64,000 nt of DNA from positions 1-64,000 of the forward strand of contig NZ_JAAXGE010000011.1 in NCBI RefSeq assembly GCF_014750685.1, read 5' to 3'. The stretch's first letter is position 1, and every line of letters begins with the position of its first letter. Below are positions 47,522 through 56,767 of this stretch, piece by piece. Both the position numbers and the translations under genes were made by a program. The notes under the pieces were generated by a model. The model worked only from the letters and a program-made list of their open reading frames with translations, did not search any database and had not been told where the DNA came from. The stretch is from Bacteroides sp. GM023 (GTDB taxonomy: Bacteria; Bacteroidota; Bacteroidia; Bacteroidales; Bacteroidaceae).

Positions 47522-48877
47522 ATGGAAACATTTTTGATTCGTGCCCTGCAATTGATAATGAGCTTATCTTTGCTCGTTGTCATTCATGAAGGCGGGCATT
47601 TTCTCTTTGCCCGTTTGTTTAAGGTACGCGTAGAAAAATTCTGCTTATTCTTTGACCCTTGGTTCACTCTATTTAAGTTCAAACCGAAGAAAAGTGATAC
47701 AGAATATGCCGTAGGCTGGCTGCCGTTAGGCGGCTACGTAAAGATAGCCGGTATGATTGATGAATCAATGGATACCGAACAGATGAAACAACCCGAACAA
47801 CCGTGGGAATTCCGTTCCAAACCGGCGTGGCAACGCCTGTTAATCATGGTCGGCGGCGTACTGTTCAACTTCCTGCTGGCACTCTTCATCTACTCAATGA
47901 TACTCTTTGCCTGGGGCGACCAATATATAAAGGTACAGGAAGCCCCCCTCGGTATGGACTTCAACGAAACCGCCAAATCAGTCGGCTTCCAGGACGGTGA
48001 CGTACTTATCTCTGCCGACGGCGTTCCTTTCGAACGTTATGATGGCGATATGCTCAGCCAAATAGCCGATGCCCGTGAAGTAAGCGTTCTCCGTAACGGC
48101 GCAAAAGCCTCCGTTTACATTCCCGAAGACCTGATGCAACGCCTGCTGGCAGACAGCGTCCGCTTTGCATCCTACCGTTTCCCATACGTAATCGACAGCG
48201 TAATGGTGAACTCTCCCGCAGCGCAGGCAGGCATCTTGCCGGGTGACAGCATCATCGCCCTGAACGGAAAACCAATCTCCTTCTCCGACTTCAAAGAAAC
48301 GATGGCAGAGCGCAAGAAAAACGAAGCCACTCTGCTCAAAGACAGCATCGACCCACGTCTCATCACACTGACCTACGTACGTGGTGGCGCGACAGATACA
48401 TTAAGCATGCGTGTAGACTCCGCCTACCTTATGGGAGTATCTGCCTGCCTGGTGACAGACCGTCTGCTGCCAATGGTGAAGAAACAATACGCCTTCCTCG
48501 AATCCTTCCCCGCCGGTGTATCCCTCGGTGTAAAAACCCTGAAAGGCTACGTTGGCAACATGAAATACCTTTTCTCCAAAGAAGGAGCGAAGCAACTGGG
48601 TGGTTTCGGAACCATAGGCAGCATCTTCCCCGCAACATGGGACTGGCATCAATTCTGGTACATGACAGCCTTCCTTTCCATTATCCTGGCTTTCATGAAC
48701 ATCCTGCCCATCCCCGCACTTGACGGCGGTCATGTCCTGTTCCTGTTCTATGAAATGATAGCCCGTCGCAAACCGAGCGACAAGTTCATGGAATACGCTC
48801 AAATGGCGGGAATGATTCTCCTTTTCGGTCTGTTGATTTGGGCCAACTTCAATGATATATTAAGGTTCTTCTTCTAG
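47522..48877 (+). CDS. rseP: Site-2 protease RseP (M50 family)
   Basis: 451 residues. Zinc site HEGGH at 22-26 in the first membrane helix, second metal motif NILPIPALDGGHVLFLFYE near 395-413. Two PDZ regions lie between (VGFQDGDVLISADGVPFERYD; AAQAGILPGDSIIALNGKPIS). It cuts transmembrane segments such as anti-sigma factors, so it could act on the membrane proteins of sigma-factor operons elsewhere in the genome. The 51 bp before it consist of AATAGTAAAT-like simple sequence. Confidence 0.95.
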   Translation: METFLIRALQLIMSLSLLVVIHEGGHFLFARLFKVRVEKFCLFFDPWFTLFKFKPKKSDTEYAVGWLPLGGYVKIAGMIDESMDTEQMKQPEQPWEFRSKPAWQRLLIMVGGVLFNFLLALFIYSMILFAWGDQYIKVQEAPLGMDFNETAKSVGFQDGDVLISADGVPFERYDGDMLSQIADAREVSVLRNGAKASVYIPEDLMQRLLADSVRFASYRFPYVIDSVMVNSPAAQAGILPGDSIIALNGKPISFSDFKETMAERKKNEATLLKDSIDPRLITLTYVRGGATDTLSMRVDSAYLMGVSACLVTDRLLPMVKKQYAFLESFPAGVSLGVKTLKGYVGNMKYLFSKEGAKQLGGFGTIGSIFPATWDWHQFWYMTAFLSIILAFMNILPIPALDGGHVLFLFYEMIARRKPSDKFMEYAQMAGMILLFGLLIWANFNDILRFFF

Positions 48878-49013
48878 CACTTGAAAGTGCAATAGAATAA
48901 ATTAGAGTAAATGCCTTAGACGTAAAATAGTCTATCATTGAAATGCAGATTGAGAGTGTGATGAAACCCTTATAAACAAAAAGTGGTTGTCTAACAAGTC
49001 TGAAAATAACAAT

Positions 49014-49049
49014 TTCACCCACGTTACAAGAGTTTGTAGCGTGGGTGAA
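49014..49049. terminator. Hairpin between rseP and the MFS gene
   Basis: 15-bp stem with one mismatch (TTCACCCACGTTACA and partner) and a 6-nt loop in the gap between convergent genes. The rest of the 267-bp gap shows no gene. Confidence 0.65.
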
Positions 49050-49144
49050 TCGTTTTAAACCTGTCTTGCTGGACAGTTCCTTCGTTGAAAGGAGAGTCTT
49101 TATGCCCATCCCCTCAATCCGCATTTTCAAATATTCTTATGAGC

Positions 49145-50551
49145 TTATTTACTTTTAAGCGTAGAAGGCTGTGACAACCTCAAACTGCTGACAATAGCCG
49201 CCACGACAGCAAATCCGCTTCCTGCCATCAAGCAGACAGCCGTACTTCGGTCATGTGTGACAAAGCTGAAAAGCAAAGCTACCAACGTCGTTCCCGTAGT
49301 CTGCCCCATCAAGCGAGCCATCCCCAACATTCCACTAGCTCCGCCCGAACGTTGCGTCGGAGCTGAAGAGATAATCGTACTGTTATTAGGCGTCTGAAAC
49401 AACCCGAATCCCGCACCGCATAACATCAACCTCAAAATAATACTGATATCAGACGACTCGGCAGTCAGACTTGAAAGCGAGAAAAGCCCGACGGCAAACA
49501 GAACCATCCCGATGCTCCCCAGTATCCCCGGATGAATCCGTTCGACGAGATACCCCGCCAACGGTGCCGTGACAAGCGTTGCCAACGGCCACGGAGTGAG
49601 CAACAACCCGGTCATCACCTCGCTATGTCCCAACGTATTCTGAAGGAAAAACGGCAAAGATACCATTGCCGACATCTGCGCAATAAACGAACAAATGGAA
49701 GTAAGGATAGACAACCGGAAAATCGGTATCCGCAGCAAATCGAGCGGCAGGAGAGGAGTCGCCTGTGTCAACTGCCGACGCACATAAAACGTCCCGACCA
49801 CCGCCAACACCACCAACTGAACAACAAGGAAATCCATTTTCTCATGATGCGCAAACCCATCCAGCGTATAAATCAGCAACCCGAAAGTAACCGCATTCGC
49901 TATGGCGCTGATATAATCGAACTTCCGTTTCGAAAGCTCTTCCTGCTTCGGCAAATGCTTGATGCCCAGTACCAGCGCCGTAATTCCCAACGGCACATTG
50001 ATAGCAAACAACCAATGCCAACTGGCAATAGAAAGAATACCACTCGCCACGGAAGGCCCGGCTGCCGCCGATATAGCCACCACCATCGCATTAATTCCCA
50101 TCCCTCGCCCAATCTGACTTTTCGGGTAAATATACCGCAACTGCGCCGTATTCACACTCGTGATGGCGGAAGCGCTGAACCCTTGAAAAATACGCGCCAC
50201 CGTCAGCGTCCAAAACGAATCGGACAGCGCACAAATCAGCGAAGTGATACAAAACAACCCGATGCCCGAAAGAAACACCTTCCGGTAACCGATCATCTCC
50301 CCCAAAGCGGAGAAAGACAACAGTGAAATAACAATTGCCAACTGATACCCATTGATAATCCATGTCGTCACGGCAGGCGTCGTCCCGAAGTCGTGCGAAA
50401 GCGTAGGCAATACGATATTAACTATATTGATGTCCAGTACAGACATGCAAAGAGCGAATCCGACGGATACCACCGCCCAAATACGTTTAGGCATCGGCAA
50501 TCCGTCGGATTCGTCAGATATATTATGAGTTGTATTTATTGTTTGTACCAT
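49145..50551 (-). CDS. MFS drug-efflux-type transporter, DHA2 (14-helix) family
   Basis: 468 residues from the ATG at 50551; an ATG at 50599 lies upstream of the likely promoter (TACTTTTA near 50590). Motif A-like GEMIGYRKVFLSGIGLF and motif C-like AAAGPSVASGILSIASWHWLFAINVPLG mark the DHA2 family. About 14 hydrophobic segments can be followed. It exports drugs or metabolites by proton antiport; the substrate is unknown. No adaptor protein or regulator is adjacent. Confidence 0.88.
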   Translation of the reverse strand: MVQTINTTHNISDESDGLPMPKRIWAVVSVGFALCMSVLDINIVNIVLPTLSHDFGTTPAVTTWIINGYQLAIVISLLSFSALGEMIGYRKVFLSGIGLFCITSLICALSDSFWTLTVARIFQGFSASAITSVNTAQLRYIYPKSQIGRGMGINAMVVAISAAAGPSVASGILSIASWHWLFAINVPLGITALVLGIKHLPKQEELSKRKFDYISAIANAVTFGLLIYTLDGFAHHEKMDFLVVQLVVLAVVGTFYVRRQLTQATPLLPLDLLRIPIFRLSILTSICSFIAQMSAMVSLPFFLQNTLGHSEVMTGLLLTPWPLATLVTAPLAGYLVERIHPGILGSIGMVLFAVGLFSLSSLTAESSDISIILRLMLCGAGFGLFQTPNNSTIISSAPTQRSGGASGMLGMARLMGQTTGTTLVALLFSFVTHDRSTAVCLMAGSGFAVVAAIVSSLRLSQPSTLKSK

Positions 50552-50713
50552 AAAAAACTTATTCTTGTAGAAATCTCTTCTGTCCGTAAAAGTAAACAAA
50601 ACAACCGTACAGGTGTTTTTGTTTCCTTTGAAAAATAAGTTTTTTTAGTGGTGGAGAAGTCCTAATCTTAACTTCAGATTTACTTCAATTTCAGTGTAAG
50701 TTCTATTGCAGAT

Positions 50714-51172
50714 TTACCTCAATTTCAGAATCCGCTGATTACTGCTCCCCCGAAACTCCAGATAAGGAGAAAAGAGCGACTGCTCGAAACGTCCGTCCAC
50801 CAAAACATCAATGTAAGGAAGAATAGCTTTCAACCGTGGTTCCGCCTGAATCTCCTCATACGTGTACCCGGTGTAGCACCACACATTCATCCCCGTCTCT
50901 TCTTTCACCCGCCTGGCAAGCGACAGAAATTCTTCGGGATGGAAGAAAGGATCCCCACCGGAGAAAGTCACCCCGTCCAACAACGGATTCGCTTTAATCT
51001 CCCTGATGATAGACGAAACCTTCTCTTCCGTCAACAGTTCCCCCGCTTCCGGATTCCAGCTTTCCGGGTTGTGGCAACCGTGGCAGTGGTGAGCGCATCC
51101 GGCAAGATAAATAGAATACCGGATGCCTGCACCGTCCACTATTGTTTCAGGATAAGTTCCTAATAAATTCAT
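50714..51172 (-). CDS. nrdG: Anaerobic ribonucleotide reductase activating protein
   Basis: 152 residues. Radical-SAM enzyme that creates the glycyl radical on NrdD. The iron-sulfur motif CxxxCxxC is AGCAHHCHGCHN (C26, C30, C33), with the SAM region VTFSGGDPFFHPEEF. It lies 4 bp after nrdD in the same transcript. Confidence 0.95.
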   Translation of the reverse strand: MNLLGTYPETIVDGAGIRYSIYLAGCAHHCHGCHNPESWNPEAGELLTEEKVSSIIREIKANPLLDGVTFSGGDPFFHPEEFLSLARRVKEETGMNVWCYTGYTYEEIQAEPRLKAILPYIDVLVDGRFEQSLFSPYLEFRGSSNQRILKLR

Positions 51173-51176
51173 TGTT

Positions 51177-53570
51177 TTACAGATGTTTCACACGGTCTTT
51201 TTCTTCCGCCCGTTTGGCAGAGTTCCATGAACTCAAGTCGCCCGTCAGATAACCCGTGATACGACGCATACGGAGAATACTTTCACTTTGGCAAACCGGG
51301 CATTTGTCGAAAATCACCCCTTTGTAGCCGCAGTTGTGACAAGTGTCCACCGGATGATTGATAGAACCGTAGCCGATTCCTTCGTCATGCATCACCTTCA
51401 CAATTTTAGCGATGGCACGCACATTCTTCTGCGCTTCACCGTCCAGCTCCACATACGTGATGTGTCCGCCACGCGTGATAGCATGGAAAGGAGCTTCGCT
51501 CCTAATCTTCTCCACAATGCTGATTGGCTCTTTCACGTCCACGTGGAATGAGTTTACGTAGTAATCACGGTCCGTCACTCCCGGAATCTTACCGTATTTC
51601 CGGCGGTCCATCTTCGTGAAACGTCCTGAAAGACCTTCTGCCGGAGTAGCCAGTACAGAGTAATTCAGATTATATTTTTCTTTGTATTCGTCCACTACCT
51701 TATTCATCTCCATCACCGCTTCATACAACGTGTCCCATGCCTTTTGGCTGTGTCCGTGTCCTTTTCCGTAAAGAGCCACCATCGCGTTGTGTCCGCCGAT
51801 AAAGCCGATTCCCAACGTACCGCTGCGCAATACATCGCCTACCTGCTCGTTCGGATTCAACTCTGCGCCACCTTTCCATACGTTATTTGCCATCATGAAC
51901 GGGAACTGACGAGCCAGTGCCGTGCGCTGATATTGGTAACGCTCATACAACTGATCCGCCACCAAAGCAGACATCGTGTGTACGGATTCGATGAAAATCT
52001 CCTTCGCTTTCTGCTCGATAGCATCCGCATTGCGTTCGTCCTCTATCAGATTCTCTGCCTTGATGCGGGCTTCGATAGCCAGTCTCGGCATATTCAGCGT
52101 AGTGAAAGAAAGATTACCGCGTCCCAAAGAAGACTTTTCTCCCGCCACATTCTCAAATACGCGTGTACGGCAACCCATCGTAGCCAATTCGTAGATATAA
52201 CGTTTCGGATCGTCCGCCTTCCAATTCTCATTCGTGTTGAAAGGCGTGTCGAGGAACATGAAGTTCGGGAACAACGCTTTCGCAGTAGTCTGACAAGCCT
52301 TCAGCAACAAGTCAAAGTTCGGAGCTTCGTAACTGTCTTTCATCGCATCCTCTATATTCTCCGTTTTCATCGCTTTCTCAAAATCCTTTTCCGAGTAAGA
52401 CACCCCGTCCTTCACCTTGAAAATCTGAATCGGGAATACAGGAACCTCGCCCCGTGTGCCCAAGCCCTCAATCGTAGCTTTCAGTAATTCCTCAATCACC
52501 ATACGGCCTTCCGCAGAAGTGTCCGTTCCATAATTGATAGAGCTGAATACCACCTGATTACCACCGCGTGAGTGCATCGTGTTCAGGTTATGGATAAATC
52601 CTTCCATTGCCTGGTGCGTATCCTTGCGGGTCTGCTGGTATGCTTTCTCCGTGATGCGTGCCAAGTGCTCCTTGTCTATAATGATTTGTAGAGCTATCAA
52701 TGCGATGCGTAATGTCTCGCGTTCTGCCTCAGTCGACTTGATAGACGGAAGATACTCCTTGATTAACGTGCGGATTGCCTTCTCGTCCGCCTGACTGCCA
52801 TTTTCCATCGCTACATAGAAATTGATGAACGAAGCCAGATGTTTACGGAAAGACTTCGCCACCCCTTTCGCCATGAAGAAGTCGAAAGCGGGGATTGCCT
52901 GTCCGCCGTGTTGCTCGTTCTGATTCGTTTGGAAAATGATAGTAGCCAGTGTCGCATAGCTCTGAATACTTTGCGGGGTACGGATGCTGCCGTTCTTTGT
53001 GCGGAATCCACGTTCGAAAAGGTCGTCCATGTCATATTGGATACAAGTCGTCGTCTTTGTCGGATAGTAATCCAGATCGTGGATGTGAATGTCGCCCAAC
53101 TGGTGTGCTTCGGCAAAACGCTTCGGCAACAAATATTTATATGTATAATCTTTAGTCACTTCAGAAGCGAAAGTCATCATCTGTCCGGCAGGAGTGTGGC
53201 TGCTCATGTTGGCGTTGCTCAGATTGACATCATTCTTGTCAATAGCGACAATGCCGTCCATCACATGCTTCATCTGGGTTTTCTTGTCCCGTTCCGTATT
53301 CCGCCATTCGCGATAGATAATGTATTTCTTCGCTACTTCCGGTCGCACTTTCATCAATGCTTTTTCCACTAAGTCCTGAATCTCCTCTACGGTAATGGTA
53401 GGAGTGGCAAACTGACTGATAACATTCATCGTGATGTCAGCCACCAACTGCTGCTCATCCTGAAAACCGGTTGCACTGAATGCTTTGCTGATTGCATTCT
53501 TAATCTTACTGATAGAGAAATCTTCTCTTTTACCATCACGTTTGATGATACAAATTTCCGCGTAGTTCAT
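51177..53570 (-). CDS. nrdD: Anaerobic ribonucleoside-triphosphate reductase (class III)
   Basis: 797 residues. Makes deoxyribonucleotides from ribonucleoside triphosphates without oxygen. N-terminal ATP-cone (1-95, IIKRDGKREDFSISKIKNAI) for allosteric control, ten-stranded barrel, zinc site CHNCGYKG and CPVCQ, and glycyl radical loop MRRITGYLTGD with the radical Gly at about 773. Preceded by a cobalamin riboswitch, so expression should fall when vitamin B12 is plentiful, presumably when a B12-dependent class II enzyme can serve instead. Confidence 0.97.
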   Translation of the reverse strand: MNYAEICIIKRDGKREDFSISKIKNAISKAFSATGFQDEQQLVADITMNVISQFATPTITVEEIQDLVEKALMKVRPEVAKKYIIYREWRNTERDKKTQMKHVMDGIVAIDKNDVNLSNANMSSHTPAGQMMTFASEVTKDYTYKYLLPKRFAEAHQLGDIHIHDLDYYPTKTTTCIQYDMDDLFERGFRTKNGSIRTPQSIQSYATLATIIFQTNQNEQHGGQAIPAFDFFMAKGVAKSFRKHLASFINFYVAMENGSQADEKAIRTLIKEYLPSIKSTEAERETLRIALIALQIIIDKEHLARITEKAYQQTRKDTHQAMEGFIHNLNTMHSRGGNQVVFSSINYGTDTSAEGRMVIEELLKATIEGLGTRGEVPVFPIQIFKVKDGVSYSEKDFEKAMKTENIEDAMKDSYEAPNFDLLLKACQTTAKALFPNFMFLDTPFNTNENWKADDPKRYIYELATMGCRTRVFENVAGEKSSLGRGNLSFTTLNMPRLAIEARIKAENLIEDERNADAIEQKAKEIFIESVHTMSALVADQLYERYQYQRTALARQFPFMMANNVWKGGAELNPNEQVGDVLRSGTLGIGFIGGHNAMVALYGKGHGHSQKAWDTLYEAVMEMNKVVDEYKEKYNLNYSVLATPAEGLSGRFTKMDRRKYGKIPGVTDRDYYVNSFHVDVKEPISIVEKIRSEAPFHAITRGGHITYVELDGEAQKNVRAIAKIVKVMHDEGIGYGSINHPVDTCHNCGYKGVIFDKCPVCQSESILRMRRITGYLTGDLSSWNSAKRAEEKDRVKHL

Positions 53571-53612
53571 AACTTTAACTCCCGAAAGTGATTAATAATA
53601 TGGTTTATTTGA

Positions 53613-53772
53613 TTCCGGCAGGTCTTCTGACTTATCCCTCCCTCGCAACACCTTCCCACACTATCCGGTGCAGTGGCCTATCGTGCGGATTCACAGAGAA
53701 TTACAGCAGCGGGTACTGTCGCCGATTTGCACAGCGTTCCCTCTTTGACTAAACCTCTTTTTAGCTCCGAAA
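53613..53772 (-). ncRNA. Cobalamin (B12) riboswitch upstream of nrdDG
   Basis: Read on the minus strand, the leader shows the AAAGAGGGAACGC start, the B12 box GGCCACTGCACC, the CCGGATAGTGTGGGAAGGTG arm and the closing AGTCAGAAGACCTGCC. These are the conserved blocks of the cobalamin aptamer in the right order. It ends about 42 nt before the nrdD ATG. No classic terminator follows it, so control of translation is more likely than attenuation. Confidence 0.93.
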
Positions 53773-53779
53773 ACGGATA

Positions 53780-53787
53780 CAAAGATA
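53780..53787 (-). promoter_or_regulatory. -7 box (TATCTTTG) for the riboswitch-nrdDG transcript
   Basis: Exact TAnnTTTG match on the minus strand, about 8 nt before the 5' end of the aptamer. Confidence 0.65.
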
Positions 53788-53860
53788 GAAGATATTCTAA
53801 TAGCTTGGTTAGCTTTTAACATTAAATTTCGGGAAACTTTTCTTTCTCGCTGATACAGAA

Positions 53861-53889
53861 AGTTTTCCATTTTGGAAAACTTTTTTTTT
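53861..53889 (+). terminator. Orphan intrinsic terminator reading rightward
   Basis: Perfect 9-bp stem (AGTTTTCCA/TGGAAAACT) with a 3-nt loop, leading into nine T on the plus strand. No plus-strand gene lies upstream within the window's neighbouring kilobases. The remaining 190 bp to the rpiA stop hold nothing recognised. Confidence 0.65.
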
Positions 53890-54080
53890 GAATTTAACTT
53901 GTGAAGTATTCCGTTTTTGCTTTCTCCTTTTCGCGAAATCGGACATGATCCGATGCGCTTTCCCCTTATATCAACTGCAAAAGTCGGAAATTATTTTCTT
54001 ATGTTCTATACAAAAGTGAAAAAACTTTCTGTTCTCATTGTTATTTTTGAACTGTGCTGAACGTGGTAATTTTAGGTAAT

Positions 54081-54782
54081 TTATTCTGCTACGATTACTT
54101 CAATGTCATAACCTGTGAATAGTCCGCTTTCTATGACACCGGTGATTTTCTTCAGTCGTTCTTCGAGTGACGTGTCTATGAAATTGAAGCGGGTATCGAG
54201 GATGAAGTTACCATTTTCTGTAAAGATTGGCCCGTCTTTTCCGTGGGCGGGACGAAGGATGATTTCCGAAGCGTCCAGTCGTTGCAGTTCGTTTTCTACA
54301 TAAGATAGTGAGTCGGGAAATATTTCGATGGGAATGGGGAATTTGCTACCCAGTTGTCGGACAAGTTTGCTGGGGTCGACGATGATAAATGTTTTGCGGC
54401 TGCTTCTGATAAGCAGCTTCTCTTTGAACATAGCTCCGCCACGACCTTTTATCAGGTTTTGCTGAGGGTCGACTTCGTCCGCGCCGTCGAAAGTCCAGTC
54501 GGGACGTTTGTTCCAAAGGGTGGTTTGAGGGATACCTAGCTGGATGCAGGTCATTGAGATTTCTTTGGACGCGGGGATAACTTCGATGCGCAAGTGTTCC
54601 TCGCGAATCCGCCGTGCCAGTTCGAACAAGGTGAGGTAGACTGTAGAGCCGGAACCGGCTCCGATGGTTTCACCGTCTTTTGCCGTAGCGGCAATCTCAC
54701 GAGCTACGTGTTCTTTGGCTGCCCGGTTGATAATGGAATCCGACCATTGAAGGTGCTTTATCAGATAATTTTCCCAGTCCAT
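54081..54782 (-). CDS. rpiA: Ribose-5-phosphate isomerase A
   Basis: 233 residues. Interconverts ribose-5-phosphate and ribulose-5-phosphate. Motifs IGAGSGSTVYLTLFEL (phosphate loop), TFDGADEVDPQQNLIKGRGGA (catalytic Asp and Lys region) and VDPSKLVRQLG. Single gene with gaps on both sides. Confidence 0.95.
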   Translation of the reverse strand: MDWENYLIKHLQWSDSIINRAAKEHVAREIAATAKDGETIGAGSGSTVYLTLFELARRIREEHLRIEVIPASKEISMTCIQLGIPQTTLWNKRPDWTFDGADEVDPQQNLIKGRGGAMFKEKLLIRSSRKTFIIVDPSKLVRQLGSKFPIPIEIFPDSLSYVENELQRLDASEIILRPAHGKDGPIFTENGNFILDTRFNFIDTSLEERLKKITGVIESGLFTGYDIEVIVAE

Positions 54783-54872
54783 CGAATTTTTCTTTTTATT
54801 TGGTAGTATAAATATAACGGATAATGTAGCTTTTTTGTTTCTTCTATATATATGATACGTTTATATGGAAAT

Positions 54873-55763
54873 TTATATGATACGCTCTTTTTTATTATTG
54901 CGGATTAGTGTAGCATACCGCTCGAAGTAATCATCAAGCATTTTCATGCGTTCGGAGTTGCTCATGTTTTTCCATTCCGGAAATATTTCCGAAAGAATTT
55001 CTTCGGATTCAGGATATTGCTGGTCTGTAAAGGTATGGACGTCTTTTGAGTCATTGTAGATGCGGATATTTCCTTCTTTGTCCGTTTCGAGATAAGACAT
55101 GTATTCCCAAAGCGGTATTTCTCTCCAAACGGATATGCCCCATTTCTTACTTTTGTAAACTCTGTATTGTATGGAGACTATGGTCGAAGAATCCACACGG
55201 GTATGGAAAAAGAGTGTAACCATTTTCTTCATAGAGTTGAATGTACATTTGTTGAGTGGGGTTACTGTCAGATTCGCCTGTTGGTAGTTGTGTTGCATGA
55301 ACTTCAGGGTATCCGGTAATTGTTGCTGGTAGTGCTCTAACAATTGTTTGATTTGTGGACGTTTCTTTTTGGGAATCTTGTATCCATCGAAGCCATAATC
55401 CGTTGTACTTATAGGTGCATATTTTTTAGGACTGATGTAATATCCGTGTTTTTTTCCTTCACGGGGTCTTACTTCTATAAAAATACCTTCCCGGGTAGGT
55501 GGTGAGTAAGGTTGTCGGTGAGACTGTTTAGTGCTTTCAAACAGTTGGTTGAATTGCTTGATTTCAGCTTTTGTCAGCACTATACTTTTCTGATTGGCAA
55601 GCCTTTCGGATTGAAGGAACTAGAGTGAAAAAGCCGAATATACCCTCACCGTGTCATCTTCCTGAATAATAGGAACTTTTTTCGAAACCCTCTGTGCTTC
55701 CGAAACTTGCGGTATCGCGAGAAAAACTATGCATAAGCAGGTTAGAAATAAAGAACTTTTCAT
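54873..55763 (-). pseudogene. Exported protein gene interrupted by an amber codon
   Basis: An ATG at 55763 opens a signal peptide (MKSSLFLTCLCIVFLAIPQVSEAQ) that runs to codon 47, then TAG at 55622-55620. The same frame stays open afterwards for 248 more codons to 54873. The later part can be read alone only from a GTG at 55580 and then has no signal peptide. The downstream half has an exported-protein look (IFIEVRPREGKKHGYYISPKKYAP; TRVDSSTIVSIQYRVYKSKKWGISVW) but no recognised family. The simplest view is one gene of about 296 codons with a recent nonsense change or a sequencing error. Confidence 0.75.
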
Positions 55764-55934
55764 ATAGTATTCTTTTTTGTATGCGGTAAATTTAAATAAT
55801 TACACTGAATATTTATAGCGTTAAGGGATTCTCAATTAACTATTAGTTAATTTTTAACCTAACAGACCTAAATGTTAACGAACCTCTGTATTCTATTAAA
55901 CCGTGTTATAAATCACCCCGATTTGCTCCGTAAA

Positions 55935-55965
55935 TTTGGAGATATGCGGAAAGTCCGTATCTTTG
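55935..55965 (+). promoter_or_regulatory. Consensus promoter of a candidate small RNA
   Basis: TTTG at 55935-55938, exactly 19 bp, TATCTTTG at 55958-55965. It is the best promoter match in the window. Confidence 0.8.
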
Positions 55966-55970
55966 TACTG

Positions 55971-56038
55971 TGTTTTTCATAGTATTAGATTTAAGGTTAA
56001 CAAAGATTGGTTGTCCGTGATGGATAGCCTTTTTTTTT
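55971..56038 (+). ncRNA. Candidate small RNA of about 65-70 nt
   Basis: It starts about 6 nt after the consensus -7 box and ends in an intrinsic terminator: an 8-bp stem at 56009-56029 (GGTTGTCC and GGATAGCC with two G-U pairs) followed by nine T. No open frame longer than a few codons fits between promoter and terminator. The middle (TAGTATTAGATTTAAGGTTAAC) is A/T-rich. It may be one of the conserved Bacteroidales RNAs, but the name cannot be fixed by eye. The rest of the gap (55764-55934) shows no gene. Confidence 0.7.
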
Positions 56039-56052
56039 CTCCCTACCCTTCG

Positions 56053-56703
56053 TTACAGAATCAGCCATATGGCAATGATGTGCCCTATGCTTCCGCCCAG
56101 GCAAAACAGGTGGAAAGTGGCATGCATATAAGGTTTGCGCAATGAATAGAAAATGGCTCCTACGATATAAGAAATACCACCGCCTATCAACCACCAAAAA
56201 GCAGAGGTGGCGCCTGTTATTTCCAACTGGTCCAATAAAGGTTTCAAAGCAACCAATATCGAAGCCCCCATACCTACGTAACAGACAGTTTCGAGATTGC
56301 TGTGCTCCTTCAGTCTCGTGAAGCTAAGTATAAACCCGGCTACGGCGGACAGCCACACGAAAGAGAATATTCCCCAACCCCAACCACCTGCATGACGCAA
56401 GGTGAGCAGCGTAAAAGGTGTATATGTTCCTGCGATATGCAGATAGATAGCTCCGTGGTCGAATTTGCGAAGCAATTCCTTCAACTTCCCCGGACGACTG
56501 CCGTGATACCACGTCGAACTGACGTAAGACGACAACATACCTGCCAGATAGACAATGACACAAGGCACTGCCCATTGCGGCTCGGCGTTTCCCGAAGCCT
56601 TTTCCAGCAGGAAATATCCTGCCACAACACCGAGCAGGATACCTGCCCCATGACTAAGCGTATTTGCCCATTCTTCTCCGTTACTGTATCGTTTGTTCTT
56701 CAA
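56053..56703 (-). CDS. trhA: Hemolysin III/TrhA-type seven-helix membrane protein
   Basis: About 216 residues from a TTG at 56703. The frame stays open to a TTG at 56733, but that codon lies inside the -7 box (CAAAGATA reversed, 56731-56738), so the later TTG with its AAAAAGAGA ribosome site fits better. No ATG is available before mid-protein. Seven hydrophobic helices with the PAQR signature: EEWANTLSHGAGILLG, SSTWYHG, FDHGAIYLHIAGTYTPF and PYMHATFHLFCLGG supply the Ser, Asp and His metal site. The family affects membrane fluidity or acts as a ceramidase-like hydrolase; bacterial function is not settled. Confidence 0.9.
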   Translation of the reverse strand: MKNKRYSNGEEWANTLSHGAGILLGVVAGYFLLEKASGNAEPQWAVPCVIVYLAGMLSSYVSSTWYHGSRPGKLKELLRKFDHGAIYLHIAGTYTPFTLLTLRHAGGWGWGIFSFVWLSAVAGFILSFTRLKEHSNLETVCYVGMGASILVALKPLLDQLEITGATSAFWWLIGGGISYIVGAIFYSLRKPYMHATFHLFCLGGSIGHIIAIWLIL

Positions 56704-56767
56704 TGTTCTCTTTTTTTGAATTGTGAGTCGCAAAGATACTTTTATTTTCCGTAACGTATGATTTCCT

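Noticed and set aside
48849..49130. 93-codon leftward frame between rseP and the MFS gene
   Set aside because: It covers the hairpin at 49014-49049, has no ribosome site and no family resemblance.
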